A stretch of DNA of 64,000 nucleotides from Amycolatopsis sp. CA-126428 (GTDB lineage Bacteria > Actinomycetota > Actinomycetes > Mycobacteriales > Pseudonocardiaceae): positions 1 to 64,000 of the forward strand of contig NZ_PPHF01000123.1 in NCBI RefSeq assembly GCF_002904335.1, in the 5' to 3' direction. Below, piece after piece: positions 24,562 through 32,805 of the stretch (its first letter is position 1; the number at the start of each line of letters is the position of its first letter). The position numbers and the translations under genes are program-made. Under the pieces are notes generated by a model, which saw nothing but the letters and a program-made list of their open reading frames with translations, had not been told where the DNA came from and did no database searches.

Positions 24562-27549
24562 TCAATCGATCGGGGGTTCGCCCGGGTCGAGCTCGATGAG
24601 GTCGCCCTCGGCCACGAGTTCTTCGATCGACGCCGGCAGCAGGTACGCCGACCCGCCGCCCGGCTGGTTGAACCACGGGATCGCGACGCCGGCCAGCGCC
24701 TCCAGCGGCCGTTGCACCCGGTAGACGTGGTACGGGCGGTTGACCCACTCCGGCACCAGCGACCGCTCGGCGAACGGCGTGCCCGCCGCGTACGTCAGGT
24801 TGCCGTTCGGGCCGCCGAAGCGGTCCAGCTCACTGCCCGCGGGCAGTTCGCGCAGCTCCTTGCCGCGGAACAGCGTCAGCGGCGGCTCACCGGCCATCGG
24901 GCCGATCGGCCACTGCTGCTGGCCACCGCCGCCACCACCGTTGACGGCCGGGCGGGCCGGTTCGTCCCGGCGCGGCGGCGCGGGCGCACCCGCCGGAGGG
25001 GGCGGTGGCACCGGCAGGACACCCTGCGGCATCGGGGCCAGGACCGTCGGCGCCGACGGCGGTTCGCGCCGGGGCGGTGCGGGCGCCGCGGGCGGCGGGC
25101 CGGCCTGCTGCTGGGCCATCGGCGGCGGCCCGGCCGGGACCGGCGCGGGCTGGCGCGGCGGGGCCGGCGGCTCGTCGTCCCCGAGGTCGCCGAAGAGCTC
25201 TTCGGCGCTGGTGAACGCCGTCTGCTCCTGCGGCGGCACCGGCTCGGGCTTGCGGACCTGGTACGAGCCGGTCGCGACCTCGGGCGACACCGTCGCGACG
25301 ACCCGCTGCGGCGGGGCCGGCGGTTCCGGCTCGGGTTCCGGCTCCGGCGCGGGCGGCTCCTCGGGGGGCACGTGGCCCTCCGGGTTGAGCAGCAGCTTGC
25401 CGAGCATGAACGCGGCCGCGTCCTCGGCGTCGCCGAACACCGCGGGGTTGCTGAGCTTGCCGTCGTACCAGCCGACGCGCCAGCCGTCGTCGACCTCTTC
25501 GACGCTCCAGCCGTGCTCGGCGGGTTCGCCCAGCTTGTAGCCGCTTTCGGGGACGTCGAGCTCGTCGAGCTTGGCCTGCAGGCCGGCGAGCACCGGGTGG
25601 TCCGGGGTTTCGCGGCGCAGCGCCCGGCGGCCCGGACGCGGAGGAGCGGGCGGCTCGGCCTGGGCCGCGGGCTGAGGTGCCGGCTCCGGCACCGGCAGCA
25701 CGCCGGGCACCTCGGGCTGGGTGATCATGGTCGGCGGCCCGGGGTCGAACGCGGCCTGCTCACGCCGGGGCGGCTGGAACGGGGGCTCGCCGTCCGGCCG
25801 GGCCGGCTGGCCCGCGGGCTGGAAGGCGTGCTCGTCCTCGTGTCGCGGCGGCTGGAAGCCGGCGTGCGACGGCTCGTCGTCGTGGTGCGGCTGGCCGGCC
25901 TGGAAGGCGTGCGCGTGCTCGTCGTCGTGGCGCGGCGGCTGACCGGGCTGGAAGGCGTGCTCGTCGTCCTGGTGCGGCGGCTGGAAGGCGCCTTCGTCCT
26001 CGTGGCCCGGCGGCTGGAAGCCGGCGTGCGACGGCTCGTCCTCCTGGCGGGGCGGCAGGCCGGACTGGAAAGCGTGCGCCGGTTCGTCCGCCTGGCCGGT
26101 GTCGAACGCGTGCCCAGCCTCGTCGTCCGGCGCTGGCGGACCGGACTCGAACGCCGCGTCCGCCGGTTCCTCGTCGTGCCGGGCCGGACCCGGCTCGAAC
26201 GCCTGCTCGGCCGGGAAGGCGTGCTCGTCTTCCCGCGGCGGCTGGAAGGCGGCGTGCTCCTCGTCGCGACGCGGGAAGGGCTCGCCGTCGTGCGGCTGCT
26301 GCTCCTGCCCGATCGGCTGGTCGGGGACGTACTCCGCGGTCTCTTCCAGGTCGGGCACCCGGCCCGCCTCCGGCGCCGAACCGTTCGCGACGCCCGCGTG
26401 CTCGGGCTGCTGCGCGTACTCCTCGTCGCCGTACTGGTGGTCCTCTTCGGCGAAGCGGTCTTCGAACTCCTGCTCGTCGAAGCCCGCTTCGGCGTATTCG
26501 TGCTCTTCGGCCGGAGCCTCGGGTTCGGCCGGCGCGTGCACCGAGAGCGGCGCCTCCACCGGCGCGGGCGGTTCCTGGTGCTGCTGCGGCGGCGCGACGG
26601 GCGGGGGCGCGACGGGCGGCGGGCCCACGGGCGCCTGCTGCTGCGGCGGGCCCTGGGGCGGCATGCCCTGCGGGGGCGGCCCCTGGGGCGGCGGTCCGGC
26701 CGGGCGCTGCTGCTGCGGCGGCGGCTGGTTGCCCCGGGTGAGGTACGCGGCGGCGGCCTGCAGCGTCGGCTCGTCCACCGGCGGCAGCGCGAAGCCGGTC
26801 GCCCGGACGTGCTCGACCAGGTCCGGTTCGGGCGAAACGCCGTACTTGTGCAGGTAGAAGTTGACGGCGGCGGGCCAGATCCACTGGCCGTCGCTGTGGA
26901 AGGCGACCGGGACGGTCGCTTCCGGTGTCGCGGCCAGCCGGTCGATGTCGTAGCCGCGCTCGGGCACCACCAGCGGGGCGTGCTCGAGGTACTCCAGCAG
27001 CCTGTCCTGCTCCTCGACCTCGAGGTCGGGGCGGTTGATGACCGGCCGGCCGGCCGGGCCGACGGTGTCGAAGATCCGGGCGATCCGGAAGTGCGGCCCC
27101 GGCTGCTCCGGGCCGAGCCCCGACATCCGCCGGATCAGCCATTCGGGGACGTTCTCCTCGGTGCGCGGGAACATCCGCAGCTCGTCGGAGTAGGCCTGCG
27201 GCGGCGGCGCGAGGTTCCACACCGGTTCGTCACGGTTGTACTCGAGGTTGTAGCTGGACGGGTGGTCGAGCTGGTAGCGCGCGTTGAACCACGTTCCGCG
27301 GCCGTCGCGGTACATGCCACCGCGGAGCCTGCCGAACAGGGTCGCGATGTCATGGGTGGCGAGCCACTCGTGCACCGTTCCGTCCTCGGTGACGATCTCG
27401 CCGGTCAGCTCGTGGTACCTGCCGAGCGCCCGGTACTCCGCGGTGACTTTGCGCCAGTCGCGCGGGGCGGCACGCAGCAGGGCAAGTCCGATCTGCTTGA
27501 CCAGGGTGTCCTGCTCGGTCGCGTTCAGCTGCGTCGTCGGTTGTGCCAC
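24562..27549 (-). CDS. TNT-domain (NAD+ glycohydrolase toxin-like) multidomain protein
   Basis: 995 residues from the GTG at 27549. Residues 1-270 form a conserved globular N-terminus with WRKVTAEYRALGRYHEL and DGRGTWFNARYQLDHP. About 275-640 is a Pro/His/Glu/Asp-rich linker with PPRHEDEHAFQP-type repeats. About 640-725 is a small domain (GWRVGWYDGKLSNPAVFGD). A second Pro-rich linker leads to a C-terminal TNT domain (last ~105 residues). That domain has LPAGSELDRFGGPNG, YHVYRVQRPL and WFNQPGGGSAYLLP, whose Gln corresponds to the catalytic Gln of M. tuberculosis TNT, an NAD+ glycohydrolase. No signal peptide. No adjacent immunity-factor gene. Confidence 0.88.
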   Translation of the reverse strand: MAQPTTQLNATEQDTLVKQIGLALLRAAPRDWRKVTAEYRALGRYHELTGEIVTEDGTVHEWLATHDIATLFGRLRGGMYRDGRGTWFNARYQLDHPSSYNLEYNRDEPVWNLAPPPQAYSDELRMFPRTEENVPEWLIRRMSGLGPEQPGPHFRIARIFDTVGPAGRPVINRPDLEVEEQDRLLEYLEHAPLVVPERGYDIDRLAATPEATVPVAFHSDGQWIWPAAVNFYLHKYGVSPEPDLVEHVRATGFALPPVDEPTLQAAAAYLTRGNQPPPQQQRPAGPPPQGPPPQGMPPQGPPQQQAPVGPPPVAPPPVAPPQQHQEPPAPVEAPLSVHAPAEPEAPAEEHEYAEAGFDEQEFEDRFAEEDHQYGDEEYAQQPEHAGVANGSAPEAGRVPDLEETAEYVPDQPIGQEQQPHDGEPFPRRDEEHAAFQPPREDEHAFPAEQAFEPGPARHDEEPADAAFESGPPAPDDEAGHAFDTGQADEPAHAFQSGLPPRQEDEPSHAGFQPPGHEDEGAFQPPHQDDEHAFQPGQPPRHDDEHAHAFQAGQPHHDDEPSHAGFQPPRHEDEHAFQPAGQPARPDGEPPFQPPRREQAAFDPGPPTMITQPEVPGVLPVPEPAPQPAAQAEPPAPPRPGRRALRRETPDHPVLAGLQAKLDELDVPESGYKLGEPAEHGWSVEEVDDGWRVGWYDGKLSNPAVFGDAEDAAAFMLGKLLLNPEGHVPPEEPPAPEPEPEPEPPAPPQRVVATVSPEVATGSYQVRKPEPVPPQEQTAFTSAEELFGDLGDDEPPAPPRQPAPVPAGPPPMAQQQAGPPPAAPAPPRREPPSAPTVLAPMPQGVLPVPPPPPAGAPAPPRRDEPARPAVNGGGGGGQQQWPIGPMAGEPPLTLFRGKELRELPAGSELDRFGGPNGNLTYAAGTPFAERSLVPEWVNRPYHVYRVQRPLEALAGVAIPWFNQPGGGSAYLLPASIEELVAEGDLIELDPGEPPID
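25780..26260 (-). repeat. Imperfect in-frame repeats in the TNT-protein linker
   Basis: Repeats of roughly 45-60 bp encoding variants of GFQPPRHEDEHAFQPGQ. They carry alternating basic, acidic and aromatic residues and expand the hydrophilic linker between the N-terminal and C-terminal domains. Confidence 0.75.
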
Positions 27550-27778
27550 CCGCACATTTTGACTGTTCGCGCGCGTGAGTGCACCCCGCATGTGGGTTTT
27601 GCCGCCCGGTCACCCGATGGCACAGGCTCTGACCTCGGGTGATGCGACGTGCGGTAGATCACAGCTTGATCGCGGGCATCGTCGCGAATGGACCGTGTGG
27701 GGTAGCGATCACTCTACGGGCTGCGACCACCCGCGCCTGGAAGCGACGCGCGGACGCCGCTTTGCCAGAATGGGGCCC

Positions 27779-28633
27779 GTGACGGCGAAGATTCTCGACG
27801 GCAAGGCCACCAAGAACGCCATTTTCGCGGAGCTCGAACCCCGCGTCGCGGCCCTCGCCGCGAAGGGGGTGACGCCCGGTCTCGGCACCGTCCTGGTCGG
27901 CGACGACCCGGGGTCGCACTCGTACGTCCGGATGAAGCACGCCGACAGCGGCAAGATCGGGATCAACTCGATCCGCCGCGACCTGCCGGCCGACATCACC
28001 CAGGAGAAGCTCGAAGCCGTCATCGACGAGCTGAACGCCGACCCGGCCTGCCACGGCTACATCGTGCAGCTGCCGCTGCCGAAGCACCTCGACGCGAACC
28101 GGGTGCTCGAGCGGATCGACCCGGAGAAGGACGCCGACGGCCTCGCCCCGGTCAGCCTCGGCCGGCTCGTGCTGGGCCAGCGGGGCGCGCTGCCGTGCAC
28201 GCCGTACGGGATCATCGAGCTGCTCAAGCGCCACGGCGTCGAGCTGAACGGCGCGCGCGTCACCGTGGTCGGCCGCGGTATCACCGTCGGCCGCACGCTG
28301 GGCCTGCTGCTGACCCGCCGCAGCGAGAACGCCACCGTGACCCTGTGCCACACCGGCACCCGCGACCTGGCCGCCGAGGTCCGCCGCGCCGACGTCGTGG
28401 TCGCCGCGGCCGGGGTGCCGGGGATCATCACGCCGGACATGGTGGCGCCGGGCGCCGCGGTCCTCGACGTGGGCGTGTCCCACGTGGACGGCAAGCTCAC
28501 CGGCGACGTCCACCCGGGAGTCGCCGAGGTCGCCGGCTGGATTTCGCCGAACCCGGGCGGGGTCGGCCCGATGACGCGGGCGATGCTCGTCAGCAACGTC
28601 GTCGAGGCGGCGGAACGCTCGGTCCAAGGCTGA
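27779..28633 (+). CDS. folD: Methylenetetrahydrofolate dehydrogenase / cyclohydrolase
   Basis: 284 residues, usual length. Makes 10-formyl-THF for purine synthesis from methylene-THF. Visible: the YVRMKHADSGKIGI active-site helix with its Tyr and Lys, the PLPKHLD signature (QLPLPKHLD), and the NADP-binding loop VVGRGITVGRTLG. GTG at 27779 follows a CAGAAT -10-like hexamer by 8 nt, suggesting a leaderless transcript; the ATG nine bases upstream is less likely. Overlaps the DUF3017 start by one base. Divergent from the TNT gene. Confidence 0.96.
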   Translation: MTAKILDGKATKNAIFAELEPRVAALAAKGVTPGLGTVLVGDDPGSHSYVRMKHADSGKIGINSIRRDLPADITQEKLEAVIDELNADPACHGYIVQLPLPKHLDANRVLERIDPEKDADGLAPVSLGRLVLGQRGALPCTPYGIIELLKRHGVELNGARVTVVGRGITVGRTLGLLLTRRSENATVTLCHTGTRDLAAEVRRADVVVAAAGVPGIITPDMVAPGAAVLDVGVSHVDGKLTGDVHPGVAEVAGWISPNPGGVGPMTRAMLVSNVVEAAERSVQG

Positions 28634-28953
28634 TGACCGTGACCGAGGACCGGCGGGACATCGGCGACCGCCGGAGCAGGCAGAGCCGGTTCAGCCAGCT
28701 GCCGTTCGCGGCGGTGCTGCTGGTGGTGGCCGTCGCGGCGCTGCGGATCTTCCAGTACCACTGGCGGGAGGGCGCGGCGCTGATCGGCGCCGCGCTCCTC
28801 CTCGCCGCGGTGTTGCGGCTGGCGCTGCCGACGCCCAGGGCGGGCCTCCTGGCGATCCGGGGCAAGCTCGTCGACGTCGTGACGTTCACGTGCCTGGCGG
28901 CGGCGGTGCTGTACGTCGCCCTGACGATCATCGGCGGCCCGCTCGGGTCGTGA
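28633..28953 (+). CDS. DUF3017 small membrane protein
   Basis: 106 residues with three hydrophobic helices (about 23-40, 47-64 and 80-101). DUF3017 proteins commonly follow folD in actinobacteria; function unknown. The ATG overlaps the folD stop (TGATG), so it is translationally coupled. Its TGA is part of the 46-bp palindrome that follows. Confidence 0.88.
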   Translation: MTVTEDRRDIGDRRSRQSRFSQLPFAAVLLVVAVAALRIFQYHWREGAALIGAALLLAAVLRLALPTPRAGLLAIRGKLVDVVTFTCLAAAVLYVALTIIGGPLGS

Positions 28954-28992
28954 GTGGTAAGGCGGGTTAGAACCCGCCTTACCACTCACGAC
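28947..28992. terminator. 46-bp palindrome, copy 1 (terminator-like)
   Basis: Two perfect 22-bp arms (GTCGTGAGTGGTAAGGCGGG... and its complement) around AG, between DUF3017 and the convergent MFS gene stop at 29008. The left arm contains the DUF3017 TGA. A second copy at 56667-56712 differs at one base in each arm, and both differences keep the pair matched. Confidence 0.9.
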
Positions 28993-29007
28993 CAGCGGCG
29001 GCAGGGT

Positions 29008-30192
29008 TCAGGACGCGAGGGCGAGTTCCCGCTGTTCGGCGCGGGCTTCGCGACGGTCCAAAGTGCCCGAAACGATCGCCAGCGTGAGCCCGAAGACGGC
29101 GAGCAGTGCGCCGACCCAGTTGGGGGCGACCAGGCCGAGCCCACCCGCGATCACCAGCCCGCCGAGGTAAGCCCCGATCGAGTTGGCGATGTTGAACGCG
29201 GACTGGACGGCGGCCGACACCAGGGACGGAGTGCCGCCCGCCTTTTCCATGATCCGCGCCTGCATCATCGGGCCGATCATGAACCCGGCGACGCCGACGA
29301 AGAAGATCGTGATCGCCGCGCCGACCTTGCCCTGCGCGGTGATGGTGAAGATGCCCAGCACCGACGCCAGCGCCAGCAGCGCGATGTACAGGCTCGGCAT
29401 CAGCGCGCGGTCGGCCAGCCGGCCGCCGAGCAGGTTGCCGATCGTCATGCCGACCCCGGCCAGCGACAGCAGCAGGGTGACGTTCGACGGCGAGTAGCCG
29501 GCGACGTCGGTCAGCATCGGCGTGATGTACGACAGGCAGGCGAACACGCCGCCCAGCCCGAACGTGACGATCGCCAGCGCCAGGTGCACCTGAGGGCGCT
29601 TGAAGGCGCCGATTTCGTTCTTGAGCGACGCATCGGCGGTGGGCTTGCCCTGGTGGGGGACGAGCTTCGCGATGGCCGCGATGGCGACCAGCCCGATCAC
29701 GGCGACGACGCCGAAGGTGGCTCGCCAGCCGACCTGCTGGCCGAGCAGCGTGCCCAGCGGCACGCCGATGACGTTCGCCAGGGTCAGGCCGAGGAACATC
29801 AGCGACACGGCCTTGGCGCGCTCGCCCTGGCCGACGAGGCTGGAGGCGACCACGGCCCCGGCGCCGAAGAACGCACCGTGGGGCAGGCCGGCGAGGAACC
29901 GGAACGCGATGCCGAACTCCTGGCTCGGCGACAGCGCGAAGAGGGCATTGCCCACCGTGAACAGGCCCATCATGGCCAGCAGCATGGTCTTGCGCGGCAG
30001 CCGGACGGCGACCGCGGTGAGCAGGGGGGCGCCGACGACGACGCCGAGTGCGTAAGCGGAGATGAGGTGGCCGGCGGTCGGGATGTCGACGCCGAAGTCG
30101 GCGGCCGCCTGGGGCAGCACGCCCATCATGACGAACTCGGTGGTCCCGATGCCGAAAGCTCCGATGGCGAGCGCGAGCAGCGCGACGGGCAC
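29008..30192 (-). CDS. MFS exporter, DHA1 (AraJ/Cml-like) family
   Basis: 394 residues, about twelve membrane helices. The opening GAFGIGTTEFVMMGVLPQAA and the motif-A-like loop RLPRKTMLLAMMG are characteristic of the sugar/drug efflux DHA1 group (AraJ, CmlA-type). Substrate not readable. GTG start with GGAAGGAG 5 nt upstream. Upstream lies an inverted repeat GGTAAACGATTACC, a candidate operator. Belongs to the same superfamily as the transporter at 30809 but is clearly a different protein. Confidence 0.92.
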   Translation of the reverse strand: MPVALLALAIGAFGIGTTEFVMMGVLPQAAADFGVDIPTAGHLISAYALGVVVGAPLLTAVAVRLPRKTMLLAMMGLFTVGNALFALSPSQEFGIAFRFLAGLPHGAFFGAGAVVASSLVGQGERAKAVSLMFLGLTLANVIGVPLGTLLGQQVGWRATFGVVAVIGLVAIAAIAKLVPHQGKPTADASLKNEIGAFKRPQVHLALAIVTFGLGGVFACLSYITPMLTDVAGYSPSNVTLLLSLAGVGMTIGNLLGGRLADRALMPSLYIALLALASVLGIFTITAQGKVGAAITIFFVGVAGFMIGPMMQARIMEKAGGTPSLVSAAVQSAFNIANSIGAYLGGLVIAGGLGLVAPNWVGALLAVFGLTLAIVSGTLDRREARAEQRELALAS

Positions 30193-30210
30193 GGCACTCC
30201 TTCCAGGGTG

Positions 30211-30224
30211 GGTAAACGATTACC
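30211..30224. promoter_or_regulatory. Candidate operator upstream of MFS gene
   Basis: GGTAAACGATTACC: 5-bp arms GGTAA/TTACC around ACGA, 19 bp upstream of the MFS start at 30192. A second perfect palindrome, CCCGATATCGGG, lies at 30338-30349 between this gene and the arsR stop. The binding protein is unknown. Confidence 0.45.
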
Positions 30225-30376
30225 GAGCCGATCTCTGGATCGGTTCAGTAAGGGGGCATAAAGAGAGGCAGCCATTCGGCCCCAGCGCCGTGAGCTGCCT
30301 ACGCCCCAGTCCAACAAGCGAGGGGGGCGGTTGTCATCCCGATATCGGGTGACGATCCACACCACAGGCGCGATGA

Positions 30377-30700
30377 TCAGCGCTGAGCGGCGAGAACGCC
30401 GTTCAGCAGGCCCGGGAACAGGGCGTCGAGATCGTTGCGGCGCAACGAGTTGAACCGGGTGGTGCCTTCCTGGCGGCCGACCACGACCCCCGCCTGGCGC
30501 AGGATGCTCAGGTGGTGGGTGAGTGTGGACTTCGTCACCGGCACGGTGAGGCCGCTGCACGAAATCTCCCGCTCGGTCGCCGCCAGCTGGCGGACGATGG
30601 CCAGCCGCACCGGGTCGGCGAGGGCGCGGAGCACGCCTTCGACGGTGATCTCTTCCCGCGCCGGGTAGTGGAGCGGCGGCAGGGTCGCGTGCTTGGCCAT
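30377..30700 (-). CDS. ArsR-family winged-helix repressor
   Basis: 107 residues. Winged HTH with RALADPVRLAIVRQLAA, the recognition helix TKSTLTHHLSILRQAGVV and wing RQEGTTRFNSLR. One Cys (EISCSGL) is present, but not the ELCVCDL metal site of true ArsR/SmtB, so it more likely senses an organic ligand. Divergent from the MFS gene at 30809, which it probably controls through direct repeats in the gap. Confidence 0.92.
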   Translation of the reverse strand: MAKHATLPPLHYPAREEITVEGVLRALADPVRLAIVRQLAATEREISCSGLTVPVTKSTLTHHLSILRQAGVVVGRQEGTTRFNSLRRNDLDALFPGLLNGVLAAQR

Positions 30701-30710
30701 GCGTCCATCG

Positions 30711-30778
30711 TACGACGCCGGTCGAAATTGTGGCAGCGAAGTAGTACGGTCACTGTCGAACTACGACGTTCGTCGAAC
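30711..30778. promoter_or_regulatory. Candidate ArsR operator region
   Basis: Between divergent arsR and MFS genes. TACGACG occurs at 30711-30717 and 30762-30768; GTCGAAC occurs at 30755-30761 and 30772-30778; the second block contains an ACGA-CGT-TCGT inverted repeat. Spacing fits one site near each promoter. Confidence 0.5.
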
Positions 30779-30808
30779 CAATCTCTGCTTCGCTTGGGGG
30801 CTCCGCCC

Positions 30809-31987
30809 ATGTCCGCACCTGCTCCGTCGAGGATCTCCGTCCTCGCCTTCGGCGCCTTCGGCGTCGGGACCAGCGGTTACATCGTCGCCGGGCTGCTGCC
30901 CGCGCTGACCGGCGAGCTGCACGTCTCGGCCACGGCCGCGGCGCAGCTCGTGACCGCGTTCGCCATCGCGTACGCCATCGGCTCGCCGCTGTTCGCCGCC
31001 GCGACCGGCACCTGGGAACGCCGGACGCTGCTGGTCGCCGCGCTCGCCGTCACCGGCGCCGGCAACCTGTTCGCCGCGCTCGCACCCGGCTACGGCTCGC
31101 TCCTGGTCGCCCGGGTGGTGACCGCGGTGGGCGCCGCCGTGTTCACCCCGGCGGCGAGCGCCGTCGCGGCCGAGCTGACCGTCCCCGAGCGCCGGGGCCG
31201 CGCCGTCGCGCTGGTGTTCGGCGGCCTGACGGTCGCGCTCATCTTCGGCGTCCCGCTCGGCAGTCTCATTTCCCAGCACCTCGGCTACCGGCCGGCGTTC
31301 GCGCTGGTCGCCGCGTTCTCGCTGGTGAGCGCGCTGGCCGTGCGGTTCGCGCTGCCCACGGTCGCCGCGCCGCCGCGGGTCGGCCTGGCCGAGCGCTTCG
31401 CCGCGGGCCGCGACCCGCGGGTGCTCGTCATGCTGGCCACGACGGTGCTCGCCTGCTTGGCCGCGTTCATGGTCTACACGTTCGTTTCGCCGCTGCTGGC
31501 GGCGACCGCGGGCGTGCACGGTACGACCGTGACGGTGCTGCTCTTCTGCTACGGCGTCGGCGGCGCGATCGGCAATTTCGCGGGTGGCCGGGCGACCGAC
31601 CGCTGGGGCTCGCGGACGCCGCTGCTCGTGGTCACCGTGGTCGTCACCGCCGTGATGGCGTTGCTGCCGCTGACGACGGTGACGCCGGTCGCGGCCGGGA
31701 TCTCGCTGTTCGTCTGGGGGCTGGCGACGTGGTCGTTCAACCCGCCGGTGCAGCACCGCCTGATCGAGCTGTCGCCGGGCCACGCCGGGCTGGTGCTCTC
31801 GCTCAACGCGTCCGCGATCTACCTCGGCGTCGGACTGTCCGGCGTGGTCGGGGGAGCGGTGCTCGCGTCGGGCGGCCCGCTGCTGCTGCCCGAGGTCGCG
31901 GCCGCGCTGACCCTCGTCGCCCTGCTGCTGGTGGGCTCGGCGTGGGGGCGGGTCCGCGAGCCTCGGGAACAGGTCGCCGCCGGCTAG
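30809..31987 (+). CDS. MFS transporter, DHA1 family
   Basis: 392 residues, twelve predicted helices. GAFGVGTSGYIVAGLLPAL near the N-terminus and ATGTWERRTLLVAALAVTG as the motif-A loop place it with drug/metabolite exporters. Divergent from the ArsR-type repressor, an arrangement typical of ligand-induced efflux. ATG at 30809 preferred; upstream in-frame sequence is the intergenic operator region. Its TAG shares CTAG with the convergent DUF1918 gene. Confidence 0.92.
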   Translation: MSAPAPSRISVLAFGAFGVGTSGYIVAGLLPALTGELHVSATAAAQLVTAFAIAYAIGSPLFAAATGTWERRTLLVAALAVTGAGNLFAALAPGYGSLLVARVVTAVGAAVFTPAASAVAAELTVPERRGRAVALVFGGLTVALIFGVPLGSLISQHLGYRPAFALVAAFSLVSALAVRFALPTVAAPPRVGLAERFAAGRDPRVLVMLATTVLACLAAFMVYTFVSPLLAATAGVHGTTVTVLLFCYGVGGAIGNFAGGRATDRWGSRTPLLVVTVVVTAVMALLPLTTVTPVAAGISLFVWGLATWSFNPPVQHRLIELSPGHAGLVLSLNASAIYLGVGLSGVVGGAVLASGGPLLLPEVAAALTLVALLLVGSAWGRVREPREQVAAG

Positions 31988-32172
31988 CCGGCGTGCGCCT
32001 GGACCTCGCAGTCGGGCCCGGGGTAGACGAGCCCTTCGTGCCCGTCGGCGAACCGCACCAGATAGGGCGGGGCGCCGTCGGGGCCACGGACTTCGAGGAT
32101 CTCGCCGCGCTGCTCGGCCGCTCCGACCGTGCGGCCGTGCACCTGGATCTCGTCTCCTACTCCTGCGTGCAT
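31984..32172 (-). CDS. DUF1918 small SH3-like protein
   Basis: 62 residues: VGDEIQVHGRTVGAAEQRGEILEVRG followed in another strand by PPYLVRFADGHEGLVYPGPD, the DUF1918 pattern of a small beta-barrel. GAGGTGAAGC precedes the ATG. Function unknown. Convergent with the MFS gene and sharing four bases with it. Confidence 0.9.
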   Translation of the reverse strand: MHAGVGDEIQVHGRTVGAAEQRGEILEVRGPDGAPPYLVRFADGHEGLVYPGPDCEVQAHAG

Positions 32173-32248
32173 GGGGCTTCACCTCCGTGTCCATGCTAGG
32201 AGCGGAAACCCGTCCCGTGGACCCCGCGAACGGGTTAGACTCCGGGGC

Positions 32249-32290
32249 ATGATCAGCGAATTCGGAGGCGCCGCGCCTCGGCGCCGGTGA
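32249..32290 (+). CDS. Possible 13-codon leaderless upstream ORF
   Basis: Encodes MISEFGGAAPRRR. Its ATG is 7 nt after a TAGACT -10-like hexamer (32236-32241), as in leaderless transcripts. Its TGA overlaps the GTG of the RNA methyltransferase gene (GTGA at 32287). A GAGGCGC-C-GCGCCTC hairpin lies within it. It may couple or attenuate translation of the downstream gene; conservation has not been tested. Confidence 0.4.
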   Translation: MISEFGGAAPRRR

Positions 32291-32805
32291 GCCCTTCGGT
32301 CCGGGTCCGCACGCCCCGAGAGCTGCGGAAGACCCGGCGGAGCAAGGCACATTCCTGTTGGGGTCACCTGGTGGCCGCCCCGCTGTGGCCGTTGCACGGC
32401 GCGAATCTCGGCACCCTCCTACGCACCTGTGACGCCGTCGGCGCGTGCCTCGCCGTGCCGCGGTTCCCCTGGGTGCCCGAGGCGTTGCGGAGGGGAAACA
32501 CGTTGCGGCGTCCCGCTTGCGTGCACTGGGTGCACGACCCACCGGGCTGGCTGGCGCGCGAACGGGCGGCGGGCACCCGGGTGGTCGGCGTCGAACTGGC
32601 CGAGGAAGCCGTCCGGCTGGCCGACCTGCCCGCCGCCCGCGGCCGCACGATCGCCGTGCTCGGCCACGAGCAGACCGGGATCCCGCCGGACGCCCTCGAC
32701 CTGCTCGACAGCGTCGTCGAAATTCCGATGGTCGGCATCGGCGCGAGCCTGAACGTCGCGGTGGCGGGCAGCCTCGTGCTGTACAAGCTGGCGGGCCTGG
32801 CGTGA
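32287..32805 (+). CDS. TrmH/SpoU-family RNA methyltransferase
   Basis: 172 residues. The three SPOUT motifs are visible: NLGTLLRTCDAVGA (motif 1), AVLGHEQTGIP (motif 2) and IPMVGIGASLNVAVAGSLVL (motif 3, part of the SAM-binding trefoil knot). Methylates tRNA or rRNA 2-prime-OH groups; the site is unknown. GTG start overlaps a short upstream ORF; stop overlaps the next gene (GTGA), so three frames are chained. Confidence 0.93.
   Translation: MSPSVRVRTPRELRKTRRSKAHSCWGHLVAAPLWPLHGANLGTLLRTCDAVGACLAVPRFPWVPEALRRGNTLRRPACVHWVHDPPGWLARERAAGTRVVGVELAEEAVRLADLPAARGRTIAVLGHEQTGIPPDALDLLDSVVEIPMVGIGASLNVAVAGSLVLYKLAGLA

Noticed and set aside
24451..27642. 1063-codon plus-strand open frame
   Set aside because: Antisense to the TNT-domain gene; Arg/Val/Leu-rich shadow composition with no domain, arising from GC-rich codon bias.
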